This document shows positions 53,030-64,000 of a DNA stretch of 64,000 bases, one piece after another. A program made the position numbers and the translations under genes. Each line of letters begins with the position of its first letter. Position 1 is the first letter of the stretch. The DNA is taken from contig CM065713.1 of NCBI GenBank assembly GCA_017654935.2, forward strand, positions 23,176,875 to 23,240,874. Reading direction: 5' to 3'. The DNA comes from Phymorhynchus buccinoides (lineage: Eukaryota > Mollusca > Gastropoda > Neogastropoda > Raphitomidae). The notes under the pieces were generated by a model that was not told the origin of the DNA, made no database searches, and saw nothing but the letters and a program-made list of their open reading frames with translations.

Positions 53030-56000
53030 ATGAATTGGTCCGAGTCAGAGATCCTGCTACACACTGTTCCACTTCCAGTCCACATCTTGACCAGTTCATG
53101 GCCTGTGTCCAGCGGTCCAAGTGGGACGGGCAGCAGACCTTTTGGTCACCTGGACGCTACGTGTCACCATGCTGAAGCAGTGAATGGACAAAGCCTATTT
53201 TGTGAAAAGTAAAAAGTAGCTGACCAGCGGTGGACGGGTTGACCATCGCTCAAGAATGCCAGCAAGTGGCTGCAGACCATTGTACTGGTTCATAGAGCTG
53301 TGAACTGCAATCAGTGGCGGTGTTGTGGCAGCTGAATGGAGCCCCCACTCAGCGGTGAAGAGCTGGACAGCGTTGTTCACAGGCAGTGCAGTCATGGTCA
53401 GTGGCCTGGGTCACACAGATGGTGGACAGGCAGGGGGCAGTGGACGCTGGTCAGAGTGTCTGTGTCAGCAGGCTGTGGACAATGGACAGTGGCCACTTGT
53501 GCTGCGGCTGATAGGATGGGGATCCCTGGTCCAGCTGAGGAACAGCCTGCTGCAGTGTGCCTGGGTCATCAGCACGCCCAGTGCACACGGCCCCCACACT
53601 GTGGTACCTGGGGTCGCAAACCACTGCAGGGAGTAAAGGGGGGGGAGGGACTGCGACAGCATATAGCCGCCGGTCATGGGGACGTGTTCTGAGGTGTGAG
53701 GAAGGTCAGAGACCCGACCTGACCGACTTGTTCTGGGAGCGTCCATGAGCAAGCCAGTGACATTGGTGTCAGGACTGTTGAATGAAGGGCGAGTGTGACC
53801 CAGATGGAGAGTGTCTGTGCGCAGGCAGTGTCAAGCCAAAATGGGCCTATAATTTTCAACTCTTAAATATGGGTCAATGCCTGTGAATATACAGTCTGCA
53901 AGCTTTTTGATAACAATTTTGGTGCTGACCTACTGGTACCTGTTCTCGATGGTGCATTCCTGAGGTCTGAAGGGTCTGCTGTTGCATGGGGTCAGTCCAG
54001 ATTTCACGTGGGATACCTCATCTTACACGCCTGCGGACAGAATCCATCACGGACTCCAGCTGATTGCAGTCATCAGTTCGCAGTTCAGCTCCTGGATGAT
54101 CGATTTTCATCAGTTGATCCAGAATACCCCAAAGTGCCGCGTCATGTCTCAAGCAAAGTTTGTTCACCAGCAATGGAAGGAGATCTGCAGCCTTCAAAAT
54201 GGATGGGGAGAGGTCTATGGATCTATGACTCCTGTACAGAGAAGAGAAAAGCACTTGGCATTTTCGTAGCCACGTCTGTTAAAAAACATCTTGCCCCAAT
54301 TGTGCATTTTTGTGGGGAGAATACTTGCTTCATACTAATGGAAACGTAAGCAGTTGAGATAATGCCTTGACGCAAGCTCTTTTGAGTTGATCAGAAACGA
54401 GTACCGTGCTTTTGTGGAAAGAAGTATCCATTGTTCAGCGATTCAATTCAGACCGCGCGTCATTGTTTAGGACACTCCTCCGGTTGAAGAAACAAACTGC
54501 ATTATACATTATTTAGGCATGGTGTGTCAAAGATACCATTTGTCCTTTCTTGGCTGATTCAAGATGGGGCGACAGTGAACGGTTTCTTACGGATCTGCTG
54601 TGATGTGGACGGAGAGTGGAAAGTGGACCAACAATATCAGTGACACTTCCATGAGCATACTTCGAATTGAGGACAACCAGCATTCTGGAGACGTTCCAGA
54701 AGCTGTTCAAATGAAGCTGCGACAAAGCATTGGCAAGAAAGGTGTATAGAAAGGCATCTGAAGTCTGTGGAGATGGACTGTGCAGACTGCTTGTCATGCT
54801 GTGCACTTACCAGTGTGCGTGTTGATCACCGTTTTCTGTGCAGATAAAGGACGTGCCTTTGCGTATTCTTTGGCAATTGATGGCAACGATTTCAGTTCAT
54901 CTCTATGTTTGTGATGAGGAAGCTTGCAATCATGGTGGCCTTGATCTGGATGAAGCTGTGCAACTGATGAACATTATCATGCGAAAGAAACCTCAATTAC
55001 CAAACACATTTTTCCCCACAATAAATGTGGCTCTCAGATTGTTGGAGAGGTGTATCTGTGAAATGCTTTATGAGGAAAAGTTGTTCTGGACATTGCTAAA
55101 ACTGTTGAAAACTGGACCCGGTACATTGACATCGTGTTGCATTGTCTGAAACAAAATGACGTGACCCGCGTGAATGATGGAATTACTGCATGCCAATGGC
55201 GCAGTCGCCGTGTCCAGGTTGTGACCTCAGGGGCGTGTGCGGATCAACATGCCCACTTGCCAGGAGACTTGGGCACATCATTCCTGGCACTCTGTGGTCA
55301 GTACACAGGACTTTTGAAATGCTAGACCAGCGATTGGTCACTAGCAGTCCCTTCTCGCGTCGTCACCGACCCGACCTATGCTTGTGGAGAAGACGTTTTC
55401 ATTGCGGGGCTACGAGAGGAAAAAGCCTCTAGTCGTACCAGTGCTAGACTATGAAGCTGCATGGCCGTATCTGACCCGTGCAGTGTAGAGTTTGTGGTGG
55501 AGGGGGAGCGGATCGAAGCAGAAGAGCTTTAGTGTCACCATTGAAAAACAACGCTGGCCATGGCCTGGTCGCAGTTTCAAGGTCTGGATCTTAACTTCAT
55601 GTCTGGGCTATCGTTGTCTGCTGAGATGCTGTAGACAAAATGATACTCATCGTCGTTCTGGAGATAGCACCACCTCTGCCGGAACCCCCACGTGGTAAAT
55701 TCCTGTTGATGGAGGCCAGTACGAGTATTCTGTAAAAGATATGATGTAGAGAGGGAGACAGATGTGGAGTTGCCAGTGAGCTCTAGTACAAGCTGCACAA
55801 ATTCAAAGATCGGACTCATTCCATGTGTTTTACGAGGCTATTGCATACGCGGTCAGAAGGTGCTTCGCGCTGACAGAGCTATGCACGCACTTTTTTTGCC
55901 CAGTAAAGACCGTCCCACAATACATTACAGGTGTTGAACCAGAAAAATTTTGACAGCAGTTTGTTCCAATGCTGCCGGCAAGGAAATGAGACAGATGGCC

Positions 56001-56591
56001 GTCGGGTTGAAAGGGTACAAAATGTGCATTTCTGCCGGCCTCTCCAGCTTTGAACGATGGATGGTAAGGGCCGAAGGAAATACCAAACTGTGCGCGTGGA
56101 TTGAGGGGAGGCCATGTTTTCGAAAATCTGGATTTAAAGGTCATCAAAAGCTTTTTGTTGGCCTCCTGGGGCCAATTCCGACCCACGAAAACGAGGTCAC
56201 GCTCACGCGAGATATCTGGTTCAGAAAGAAGGAGGGACAGCGACTTGGCTGGACTAGAGTCTCTACGGCTAAAAGTTCACTGGGGTAAGGATGGTTGGAT
56301 TGAAAGAGACGGGAGGAACAGGGTAACAGTATCATCATAAACAGAAGGAGTGTGCCCTCCAGCACCCATTGACGGCACTGCAGCAACCTGGCTCGCTTCG
56401 CGTCTCTCACCACATCGGCTGTCAGCCGGGTCGACTCCGACAGGATCAACAGTCTGCCTGTTCCTGCAGCCCTGTAAAGAGCCTCTGCACATTCAGCGGC
56501 AACGTTGGTTAACATGGATCTTGAGGAAGTACGCGCACCGCGCGAAACAACAGAAAAGGAAAGTGGGATGGATCAATCCAAGAGTGACTAA
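53030..56591 (+). pseudogene. Frame-broken copy of the 1110-aa SOCS-box gene
   Basis: The start ATG (MNWSESE in place of MNCPESE), the end (GATCAATCC then TGACTAA) and everything between align to the full-length genes, but the frame shifts repeatedly. Short stretches are perfect, for example 54930-55070 encoding LDLDEAVQLMNIIMRKK. Indels are spread evenly and include homopolymer-like losses, as in raw long reads rather than evolutionary decay. At diagnostic codons it mostly resembles copy A (Arg in KWKRK, Val in LPVP), once copy B (GCC, Ala in HQHA). It is best treated as an unpolished sequence of an intact gene. Confidence 0.75.
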
Positions 56592-56593
56592 AA

Positions 56594-57225
56594 TGTACAC
56601 GACCGATATTGTAGAGGCCACATGGCACACCACACCCATTGCAATGGGTCAGACAGCACAGCTACAGCGGGTCTAACCACTGGCAGAGCAGCATTTCTCT
56701 CACTTAGTCTATGTAGACAAGCCCAAACCTGAACCCGCCTTCCCACGGACACGGGGGATGTGGTCCGGACAATGTCTACGTCTACTTTGTTGCCGAGAGT
56801 GGTGAACTGCTTTATTGAACCTGAATTGTCAATTTGTATTGTGTTCCTGGGTGGGTGAGTGGTGTGATGTGTAACGGTGTGTGCTGTATGTGTGCCGTGA
56901 GTGAGTGTGTGTGTATGTGTATGCCAATTTGCATGTGTGTGAGCGGATTATTTGTTTTGATTGTGAATTTTTGGCTTTAATTTGTTGTTGTTAAGCGCAT
57001 AGAGCGCTACATTGGTGGAGGAGGCGCTATATAGTAAATGATTCACTATTATTATTAAAAAATTATATAAGGCGCACCCACCCCAAATTTTAAACCAAAT
57101 TCAGATTTTGTGTGTTATTATAGTTTACTTCACACAGATATTATCAGTCACATTATAAGGCGCAGGGGGTCTTAGTCTGGAGGGAAAAGTGTTGCATTGA
57201 GTTGTCCGTAGGAATACGGTTCGTC
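56594..57225. mobile_element. TA-flanked element with gene fragment (error-rich copy)
   Basis: This is the counterpart of 5562-6175 and 11904-12528 in reverse. The antisense gene fragment (about 56620-56770), retroelement tail (GCGCTATATAGTAAATG near 57025) and TAATAAGGCGCA-like motifs are recognisable. The ends are blurred by indels. About 57226-57580 shows no gene. Confidence 0.5.
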
Positions 57226-58420
57226 TGCCTTGGCTGGATTGGAACGCAAGAACTCTAAACAATAAAAGCTGTGTGGATATGTTTAGTTGTGGTTGGTACA
57301 GAGGTTATACAAGTGAAATGCTCTGACCATACGGTATAATTAGCGAACTTATATCAAACTTACTGTCCAAATGTTTAACAGTTTCTTAGTAGGTGCATAA
57401 CGCAGCATGGACGAATCTATGCTTCACATATGACAGGAAAACTGCTGAGCGAACGAAGAAGAAGTAAAAGTCTGTAGTTAGAAATAATTGATATCAAGAG
57501 TTCTGTGGTAATGTGCAACACGTGATATATCTGGTATGTTTTTCCTTTAGTTCTATATGTTAGCACCCCACCGCAAGATTCTAAAAGGGGTAAGATGGAC
57601 TACCTAAGCGAAGTCACGGCGACTAAATGGGCTGATAGAGTTATACGTACAGTAGTGGGAAAGTGTAGACCTAATGCAACAGTGGAAGGCTTATGTGCAC
57701 TATAGAAACTCAGATCATGGGAAGTTGAGAGGCAGAGAATTCAACAACTGGGCCTATAAAACGTGATATAACAAGTGTACTGTTCTTAAACGAGGAATTC
57801 ATAAACACCAGATGTTTTAAGTCACCTCACAACCCCTCACCGAATAGGAAAAGAGCACCGGATGTCGCGTCTTTTCTTTTCAGTGTCTGTACACCAGTCA
57901 ATTGAACCTTGCTTATGAGTTGTATCCATTGTTGTTGTGTTGTTCCGTGGCCATTAACCGACTCCATAGGGGATCATCCCATTACAGCCAGGCCACGGAG
58001 CCACAATTCAGTACACAAAATGCCACAGCTAGGGCGATGCACAAGAAACATATGTGTGTGACCTGATTTTTGATGTACCCCGGCCTGGTGGACAGCCACA
58101 CGCTTCCGTTCTTCGGGGGAGAACTTTGCTTAGATTCTTCTCTCTTTTTTTTTTTAATTTTTTTTTTTTTTTTAGCTTACAAGCTATTTTAGGTCCCTAA
58201 TTCTAGTGCGGGGCTTTACTGATGTTGCATCGCATTTTTTTCATGCCTCATTGTTATCTGTTGGTACCATTTCAATGTTGAGTTTTATTTTGAATGTTTG
58301 ACACTAGTCGTTATGGCCTTTTTTTGTGAGTTGTTGGTGCATTTTGATTGCAAAGCTTTTAGTTTGAATTTTTTTACACTGGTCATTAGAAAAGGCTTCA
58401 CTTGTTAGTTTTTGGCGCGT

Positions 58421-58428
58421 TTTTATAT
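58421..58428. other. Empty piggyBac-type target site
   Basis: The flanks GGCGCGTTTT and TGCCAGGGCTT are joined here through TTATA, where the other copies have TTAA, ~240 bp of MITE and TTAA. Apart from one apparent read error this is the expected uninserted site. Confidence 0.75.
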
Positions 58429-59633
58429 GCCAGGGCTTATTTGATTTTTTTCACACTATTTCAGTATGAATTCTTTTTTTTCGATCGCTCAGACCCCCCC
58501 CCCCCAGTCCAGTCTCATCAATTATGAGTGCAGAGCGCATGCTGTCGTATGCGCCTAACTGGAGAAAATAGTTAGCCCAGCTGGGAAAAAAATCTTTGCA
58601 AGAAAATTTCTAGAAACAAAGGCCAGGAGAATGGACCAGTAAGACAGAAAGATAGTATTCAAGGAAAAAGCAGTGCATAAGGGATTGCTAGATTGAGGAA
58701 GTTACAAGCACAGAACTTCCAAAAGGTGGATGAAACTAGTTGAAAGATTTTTGCTGGGTGTATTTGAACTCATTCAAGTCGTTTGGTAATATTTGTCCGG
58801 AATTTAATTAGATAGCTGTTAATTTTTCATGCATTTGCTTCAAGGGAAGTAAATCTTGTGCACACCATACCTTGGTCACTTCTAAACTCGCTCGATCCCT
58901 TAGGCCACAAATTTTGCCACTGACTTTGCTCATGTGTAGTGGTTTGGTTTGTGGGAAACCAAATTGGTCGAGAGGATGTAAAAGCCCAAAATTTCATTTC
59001 ATCAGGACTGAGATATGGGACAACTGAAATGTTATTTCTCCTTTAAAAATATGTGCGAACAATTTGCGAAATGTGCGACAATTTTGGAACGAGACAAAGT
59101 GAGTATAGGTTTGTGGCTTGTTGCCACAAACAAAAATATTTGCAGTGCATTTTTAATACAGGGCTTTACTTTATTAGCTTGAATGTTTGACCACTATTTC
59201 GTAACTATTGGGGTTTCTTTTAGTTGCATTTTCAATGGAATGAGGCTTGATTTTTAATTCTTCTCTTGTTTTATCAAGTTACTCTTTCATCGAGAGCAAA
59301 GATAATTATAAAAGGGTAACATGGATTAAGTTAATGAGCCGGCGAACTGGGCTGATAGGTTATCGGTAGTGGGGACGTGTACACTATTCACCAGATGGAG
59401 GCTATCCAAATTTGAACGGAGAATTCAACTGGCCTTCTGACGTGTAAAATGTGTTTGTTAAAAGGGACATAACCAGTGTTTCTGTCATCTACTCATATAG
59501 AAAAGACGACTGGATGCTTATCTTCCCCTATACAATCTTTTTCTTGAGGGAGAACAAAAAACCCACTGTGAATGGTTTTGGTTGTTTTTTGTTGTTTGTT
59601 TAATTTTGTTTTAACTCTTAAGTATGAATATTT

Positions 59634-60080
59634 GGTAAAGGGTATAAGACTGTGACACCCCCCCTACATTTCTCGGTTAATTGTGAGTTTTCCGTTTGAA
59701 ATGCCTTTCTTAACTCACAACATAACAGCTGTATTTTTAGGCAATCCAATTATGTCACTGAATAACTCTTTTTGGAATACTAACCCCTATCCCTAGCCAT
59801 AACCCTAACCCTAACCCTAACCCCTACCCCCCACCCTATAAGGACGGGAAAACGCAACGAACCACAACTGTGGCACAAATCGCGGTTGCTACTGCGTACA
59901 TCAGTGGGGGGTAGGGTTTAGGGTTAGGGGCTAGGGTTAGGGTTAGTATCAAAAAGGTAATTCAGCTCAAAATGTTCCTTAAACATACAGCTTTATGTAT
60001 GTGTAAGCAAAGCAAAAACGGAAAAATACAATTTAACCGCAGAAATGCAGGAGCGGGGTGGCACTATCTTGTCCTTTACC
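59634..60080. mobile_element. Foldback element carrying TTAGGG-type arrays (error-rich)
   Basis: The ends are GGTAAAG and CCTTTACC, with GAATATTTT on the right and a similar AATATTT on the left. Inner CCCTAA arrays are at 59780-59830 and TTAGGG arrays at 59910-59950. It resembles 2598-3009 most. Confidence 0.68.
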
Positions 60081-60677
60081 GAATATTTTATAGATGAAAA
60101 AAATTATTTTCCAATTTTTGGATACAGAAGGCAAACTGTGTGCAGATATGTGCAGAAGTTATGCACAGAAACTGTTTATAGTAAAAGAATTCCCCGTGGG
60201 GATACCGGGGTCTTTTGTAAAAATAGTGCCCACCACCTTCTGGAAGTTCTGTGCTTGCAACTTCCTTTAATCTACTACTTTCTTTGACTCTGCCTTTTCT
60301 TTTCTTTCTATCATCTACTATTTTTTCTGACTTATTGGCCCCATTCTTCTGCCTTTTTTTAAAAGAAATCTTCCAAATAATTTTTCATCTTTGAGCTCCT
60401 CCGAAATCGGATGTGTCGGCTGTACGCAGTGAGGAGACCGGTGAAAACTGAAAACCGAAAACCGGACACATACGTACCTCACCCATTATGGGCATATGGC
60501 CTGGGAAAGCAGAAGAAGAAAGTAAATGAAAAGAAAGACAAAAATGAATGCATGTTTCCATCGTTCGAAATACTGACGCGTGCAATGTGTCCGTTTATTT
60601 TTTTCCGTAATTATATGGGGTTCCGCACGGATGTTCCATGTACGTGTGTGGGTACATGTATGCGCTCTAAGGGTTGT

Positions 60678-61097
60678 TCATGTCGTCGGTGACATTCACA
60701 AACCTCATATCCTCAATGTTGGGAGTTTTGAAAAAAACGAATTTAAACTGTTTTAAAAAGTAACTGTGTTTACAATAATTGATTAACTATGATGATTATG
60801 TTGTTTGAGATATTGCGAGTTAAGTCCTGCATTCTGTTAAAAATTACTGAAAACGTTTTGTTAGACTTGAAAAGAACGAAGATACGAGGTTTTTTGTCCC
60901 TAACTAGATCTGGATTTTGGATTTACAAGTTTTTCTTCTATGTTCACAACCTCATTTACCCCAGATGGAAAGTCATTAAAAAGATACGAGCTTTTGGTGG
61001 AAGGTGGCAGGAAAAATTAGAGAGCTGACTATGAATCTAACCCAAAACCCCCAAAATCGAGATACAAGATTTGTAAATTTCACTGACGATGTGCTGT
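60678..61097. mobile_element. MITE-like element with ~40-bp terminal inverted repeats (error-rich)
   Basis: This is the counterpart of 28454-28868 and 1586-1992. The left end is CATGTCGTCGGTGACATTC. Inner GATACGAG motifs are retained. Confidence 0.55.
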
Positions 61098-61229
61098 TTT
61101 ATGTGTCTCTTGATTTTTATGTTACTTCAAAGGGTTAATTCCGAAAACACTGATACAGGGGACCTAAATCAAAATGTGTTTTTTTGTTTTGATATCTCAC
61201 AAGTAGTGGGGTGTGCGTCCAACGTGTGT

Positions 61230-61660
61230 AGAGTGGGCCCCCCCCCCACAACCAGGCTCGACAGTGGTATCGGGTTCGCTTCGTGTCAAGTAAACCCGTG
61301 TTCGAAACCTGGGTACAGGGGATTTTTTCCTCACACTTTGATTCTGCACTAGGCCTTAACGATCTGAACGTGGAGTCTTTCGGAAGAGAAGACAAACCGG
61401 CGGTCCCGTGTGACCATGCACTTAGCATGCGTTAAACCCATTGGCAACGAAAAAGTTGTCATTTGGTAAAAAAAATTACCCCCCCCCCCCCCCCCCCCCT
61501 CCCCCCCCCCCCCCCCCCCCCCTCATCAGTGACAAAAATCGCATGCAAAAAAAAAAAATAAATTAAAAATTGGGTGGCGCGCCTCTGCCTGCGACTCGCT
61601 CTCCATGTGGGAGCAACCCGAAATTCCCAGACACGCCTCTGTGACTATAATAATAATACT
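61230..61660 (+). mobile_element. tRNA-derived SINE (error-rich)
   Basis: This is the counterpart of 29000-29400, with a C-rich insertion in the tRNA-like head and a very long poly-C run (about 61480-61523). The central block has TCTTTCGGAAGAGAAGAC in place of the usual TCTTTCGGATGAGACG. Confidence 0.65.
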
Positions 61661-61939
61661 TACAAAAGTTTGTGAAGTTCAAGTTAATCAAATATTTTAC
61701 CTAATGAAGTTTGCTCCGTCTTTTTTGGGGGGGAGTTAACAATCTTATCTTATTGACATCTGTTTTGAACACAGCCGTGTGCTTTAGAATGCATTTTGGA
61801 ATAGTGTGTAGAAGGGGTTGTTTCAGTTACAATTTTGTTCTATGTTTTGGTAACTGCACAACTAAAAGACATTGTACGAAGAGTATGTGCATATTTGTGA
61901 ACCTCAAATCAGCATTCTCTTTCCTATAATGTGTGTGTT

Positions 61940-62340
61940 TGTTAGATTAGATTAGGTACCCGGTACATCTATTGTCACCGAGGTGTCTCTGTCAAATTCG
62001 GGTTGCTCACTCCTGGAGATCGCGTCGCAGCCAGAGGCGCACCACCCAATATTTTAATTTTTATTGTTTGGTTGCATGCGATTTATGTGTGAATGATGAG
62101 GAAGGAAAGGGAGGGGGGTAAAATTTGACCAACTTACAACTTTTTCGTTGCCACTGGGTTTAACGTGTGCTAAGTGCATTGACAACACAGGACCTCGGTT
62201 TATCGTCTCATCAAGAAAGACTCCAGTCTGTTCAGACCGCAAGGCCTTGTGCAAAGTGAGAGGAAAAATCCCCGTACCCAGGTTCGAAATCGGGGTTTAC
62301 TTGCCACGCAGCGAACGTGCTAACACTGTGCCACTCACAC
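61940..62340 (-). mobile_element. tRNA-derived SINE (error-rich)
   Basis: This is the counterpart of 29660-30063 and 382-775. The tail is at 61945-61965 and the tRNA-like head near 62280-62340, with several indels in both boxes. Confidence 0.65.
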
Positions 62341-63579
62341 TGTTTTGTTTATGTGTGTGTGTTTTGGACGGACTAAAGTTTCGAGATTTGCGTTTATGAA
62401 TAATACTTTTATAATTTTATGCAGCACAACACACAGAGTTCTTAGCAATTATCTAGAGCTCAGTAGTGAGTTTGGATTGCTATGCTGTGTGGTTTTAAAA
62501 AAACAAAAAACCAATTGACTGCCACCAACGTATTACGTTCTGAGCTGATGACATTCACTGATGATGTCATCAGATGGAAGAGGAATAACCCTACATATGT
62601 CTGGCTTTTGATCTAACACATATCAAAGAGGAGTATATACCCAGACAATTTTTTTCAGATTGGCTCTAATCAGTTGTTGTTTCATGTCATGACGTTTACC
62701 CAATTATTTGTCGATTCTCTGGCAGTTGAGGGGTTCAAATGTAAAAATTGCTTTCCTAAATCGTTTACTTGTGTCGTGGTCAAAGTATTGACAAATGTGC
62801 ATGCCAGGCAGCGAATTTCGTACTTTGTGTAAGGCAATGGAAATGATTGAGTGATTGACTTGATCATTCATTAGGCTGATGACTTTATCCCTCTCGCCAT
62901 TTATTTCCGGACCAAAACCGCCCAGCCGGAAGTTGCCTGTGTATTCAAGCCGCCCCAAACCGCCCCTAGCTTGCCCCCACTCTGAGACCCCCTCGATGGC
63001 CATTTTTATCACGCAACTACTTTGGCTGGTTCTACACACATATGAAGATAGTTCTCACTCTCAGTGATGCGATGGTAACTGTATGGCGCTCTGTGTGCTT
63101 CAAAGGACAGTTTTTCCCTGAAAAATGCGCGAAAGAAATCTGAACATTAGAAAGAAGTTTTGTAGTAACAATGCGAATGCACGAGGGTTAAAGCTGGTAT
63201 TTTACCTTATATGAAATGAGTTGATTGAATGTCCATTCTCCTAATTTTTGTCTCTGCATTTTTGGTTTGGGGTCTTGCGTCTTGAATTTTTATGTCTATA
63301 TGTGTGCACGTTTCTTTTTCACTTTTTGGCTCACTCGTGTTAACGAAAGTAAACACGAAGTGAGTCTATAGTATAATAGTTGTTCGGAGTGTGTGTGTAC
63401 TGTGTTGCGTCCGTGGTCTACTATTCAAACTTTAACATTATGCAAGCTTTCGAACAATAATGCATTGAATTAATAAATACTTAAAAACAAACACTGTTTA
63501 ACCGATGAACATTTTTTTAAATTAGTGGGTTAGAGAGTTATTCAACAGGCAACAGGACTCAAGAAACTCATCAACACTG

Positions 63580-63655
63580 AAAGCCTCGATAGCTCATTTG
63601 GTAGAGTGTCTTGTCTGTCATGCCAATGGGGTCTGGGTCCGATTCTCGGCACAGG
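63580..63655 (+). ncRNA. tRNA-like sequence (Asp-like), degenerate, second copy
   Basis: GCCTCGATAGCTCATTTGGT, CTGTCAT and GGTCCGATTC correspond to 31321-31390, with single-base insertions. It is unlikely to be functional. Confidence 0.35.
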
Positions 63656-64000
63656 TTACTTTTTTTTTCTTTTTTTTTGTTAGTTGTATCCATTAACGAT
63701 AGTTTCATTTTGTCACTTGAAAATTATATTGGAAATATTGTACTTTAAACACCCCCCTCAATCTTTGTTTGTTGTCCCACATGTTCATGTTCGAGTGAGC
63801 CTTGAAGGCTTTGCTCTTCTGTTGTTTGTTTTTATCAAAGATTCTTAGTCGTTGGTACACTGTATGTATATTGACAATGAGGTTTTGCAATGCAAAAAGC
63901 TGACTGAATATAACTATGGTCACAAATTTATTTGAATAAATCTTGCATTTTGAAAATACTTTATCACTGAGTGGTTTGTTATGTATACAATTTAATTTGA

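Larger units (their letters stand above)
50519..59487. repeat. Error-rich inverted copy of ~18844 to 10030 (and 9512 to 3160)
   Basis: The whole block can be followed as the reverse complement of the two well-formed copies, with frequent one- or few-base insertions and deletions scattered through coding and non-coding DNA alike. It also has genuine structural differences: an empty TTAA site near 58421, the ~600-bp unit missing near 50900, and a tripled unit at 51366-51655. Confidence 0.85.
59488..64000. repeat. Large duplicated block, error-rich direct copy of 27250-31735
   Basis: It carries the same order of elements as 27250-31735 with scattered indels, and up to 62726 it is the reverse complement of 1-3160. 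No gene. 62760-63580 is plain intergenic DNA matching 30480-31320. Confidence 0.88.

Overview
This is animal (metazoan) DNA, most likely from a mollusc and perhaps a gastropod. The reasons are long uninterrupted repeat-protein genes, dense small transposons, tRNA-derived SINEs, many fragments of non-LTR retrotransposons, long (CA)n, (CT)n and (ATT)n tracts, and TTAGGG-type arrays. The species call is inference. No prokaryotic features are present.

The only convincing protein genes are members of one family of large single-exon proteins. They have a tryptophan-marked, ankyrin-like helical solenoid and a C-terminal SOCS box (BC-box plus LPxP cullin-5 box), so they are candidate substrate receptors of a Cullin-5/Elongin-BC ubiquitin ligase. 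Two near-identical full-length copies lie on the minus strand (6180-9512 and 12533-15865, 1110 aa each). A diverged paralogue truncated at its 5' side lies on the plus strand (35619-38525, 968 aa). A fourth, frame-broken copy (53030-56591) matches the first two but carries what look like raw-read errors.

The window is a scaffold of three contigs joined by two 500-N gaps (9528-10027 and 26750-27249), and it folds back on itself. 3.7-9.5 kb repeats directly as 10.0-15.9 kb. 1-3160 is the reverse complement of 27250-30443. About 18.85-26.75 kb is the reverse complement of 38.9-46.97 kb. 50.5-62.7 kb is an error-rich reverse complement of about 18.8-10.0 kb followed by 3.7-0 kb. 27250-31735 recurs directly as 59488-64000. 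A 3.5-kb C-rich block without recognisable content (46972-50518) interrupts one of these alignments. Much of the apparent copy number is therefore probably unmerged haplotypes plus an unpolished read. However, the copies also differ by real structural variants: transposon present or absent, and tandem-repeat number.

Between the genes almost everything is mobile or repetitive DNA. There are piggyBac-type MITEs at TTAA sites, foldback elements containing TTAGGG arrays, a TA-flanked element that carries an antisense fragment of the neighbouring SOCS-box gene, paired tail-to-tail SINEs, clusters of related MITE ends, minisatellites, and 3' ends of several LINEs. The most interesting biology is the SOCS-box gene family, the antisense gene fragment ending about 4 bp beyond the stop codon, and a single TTAA site seen in three states.
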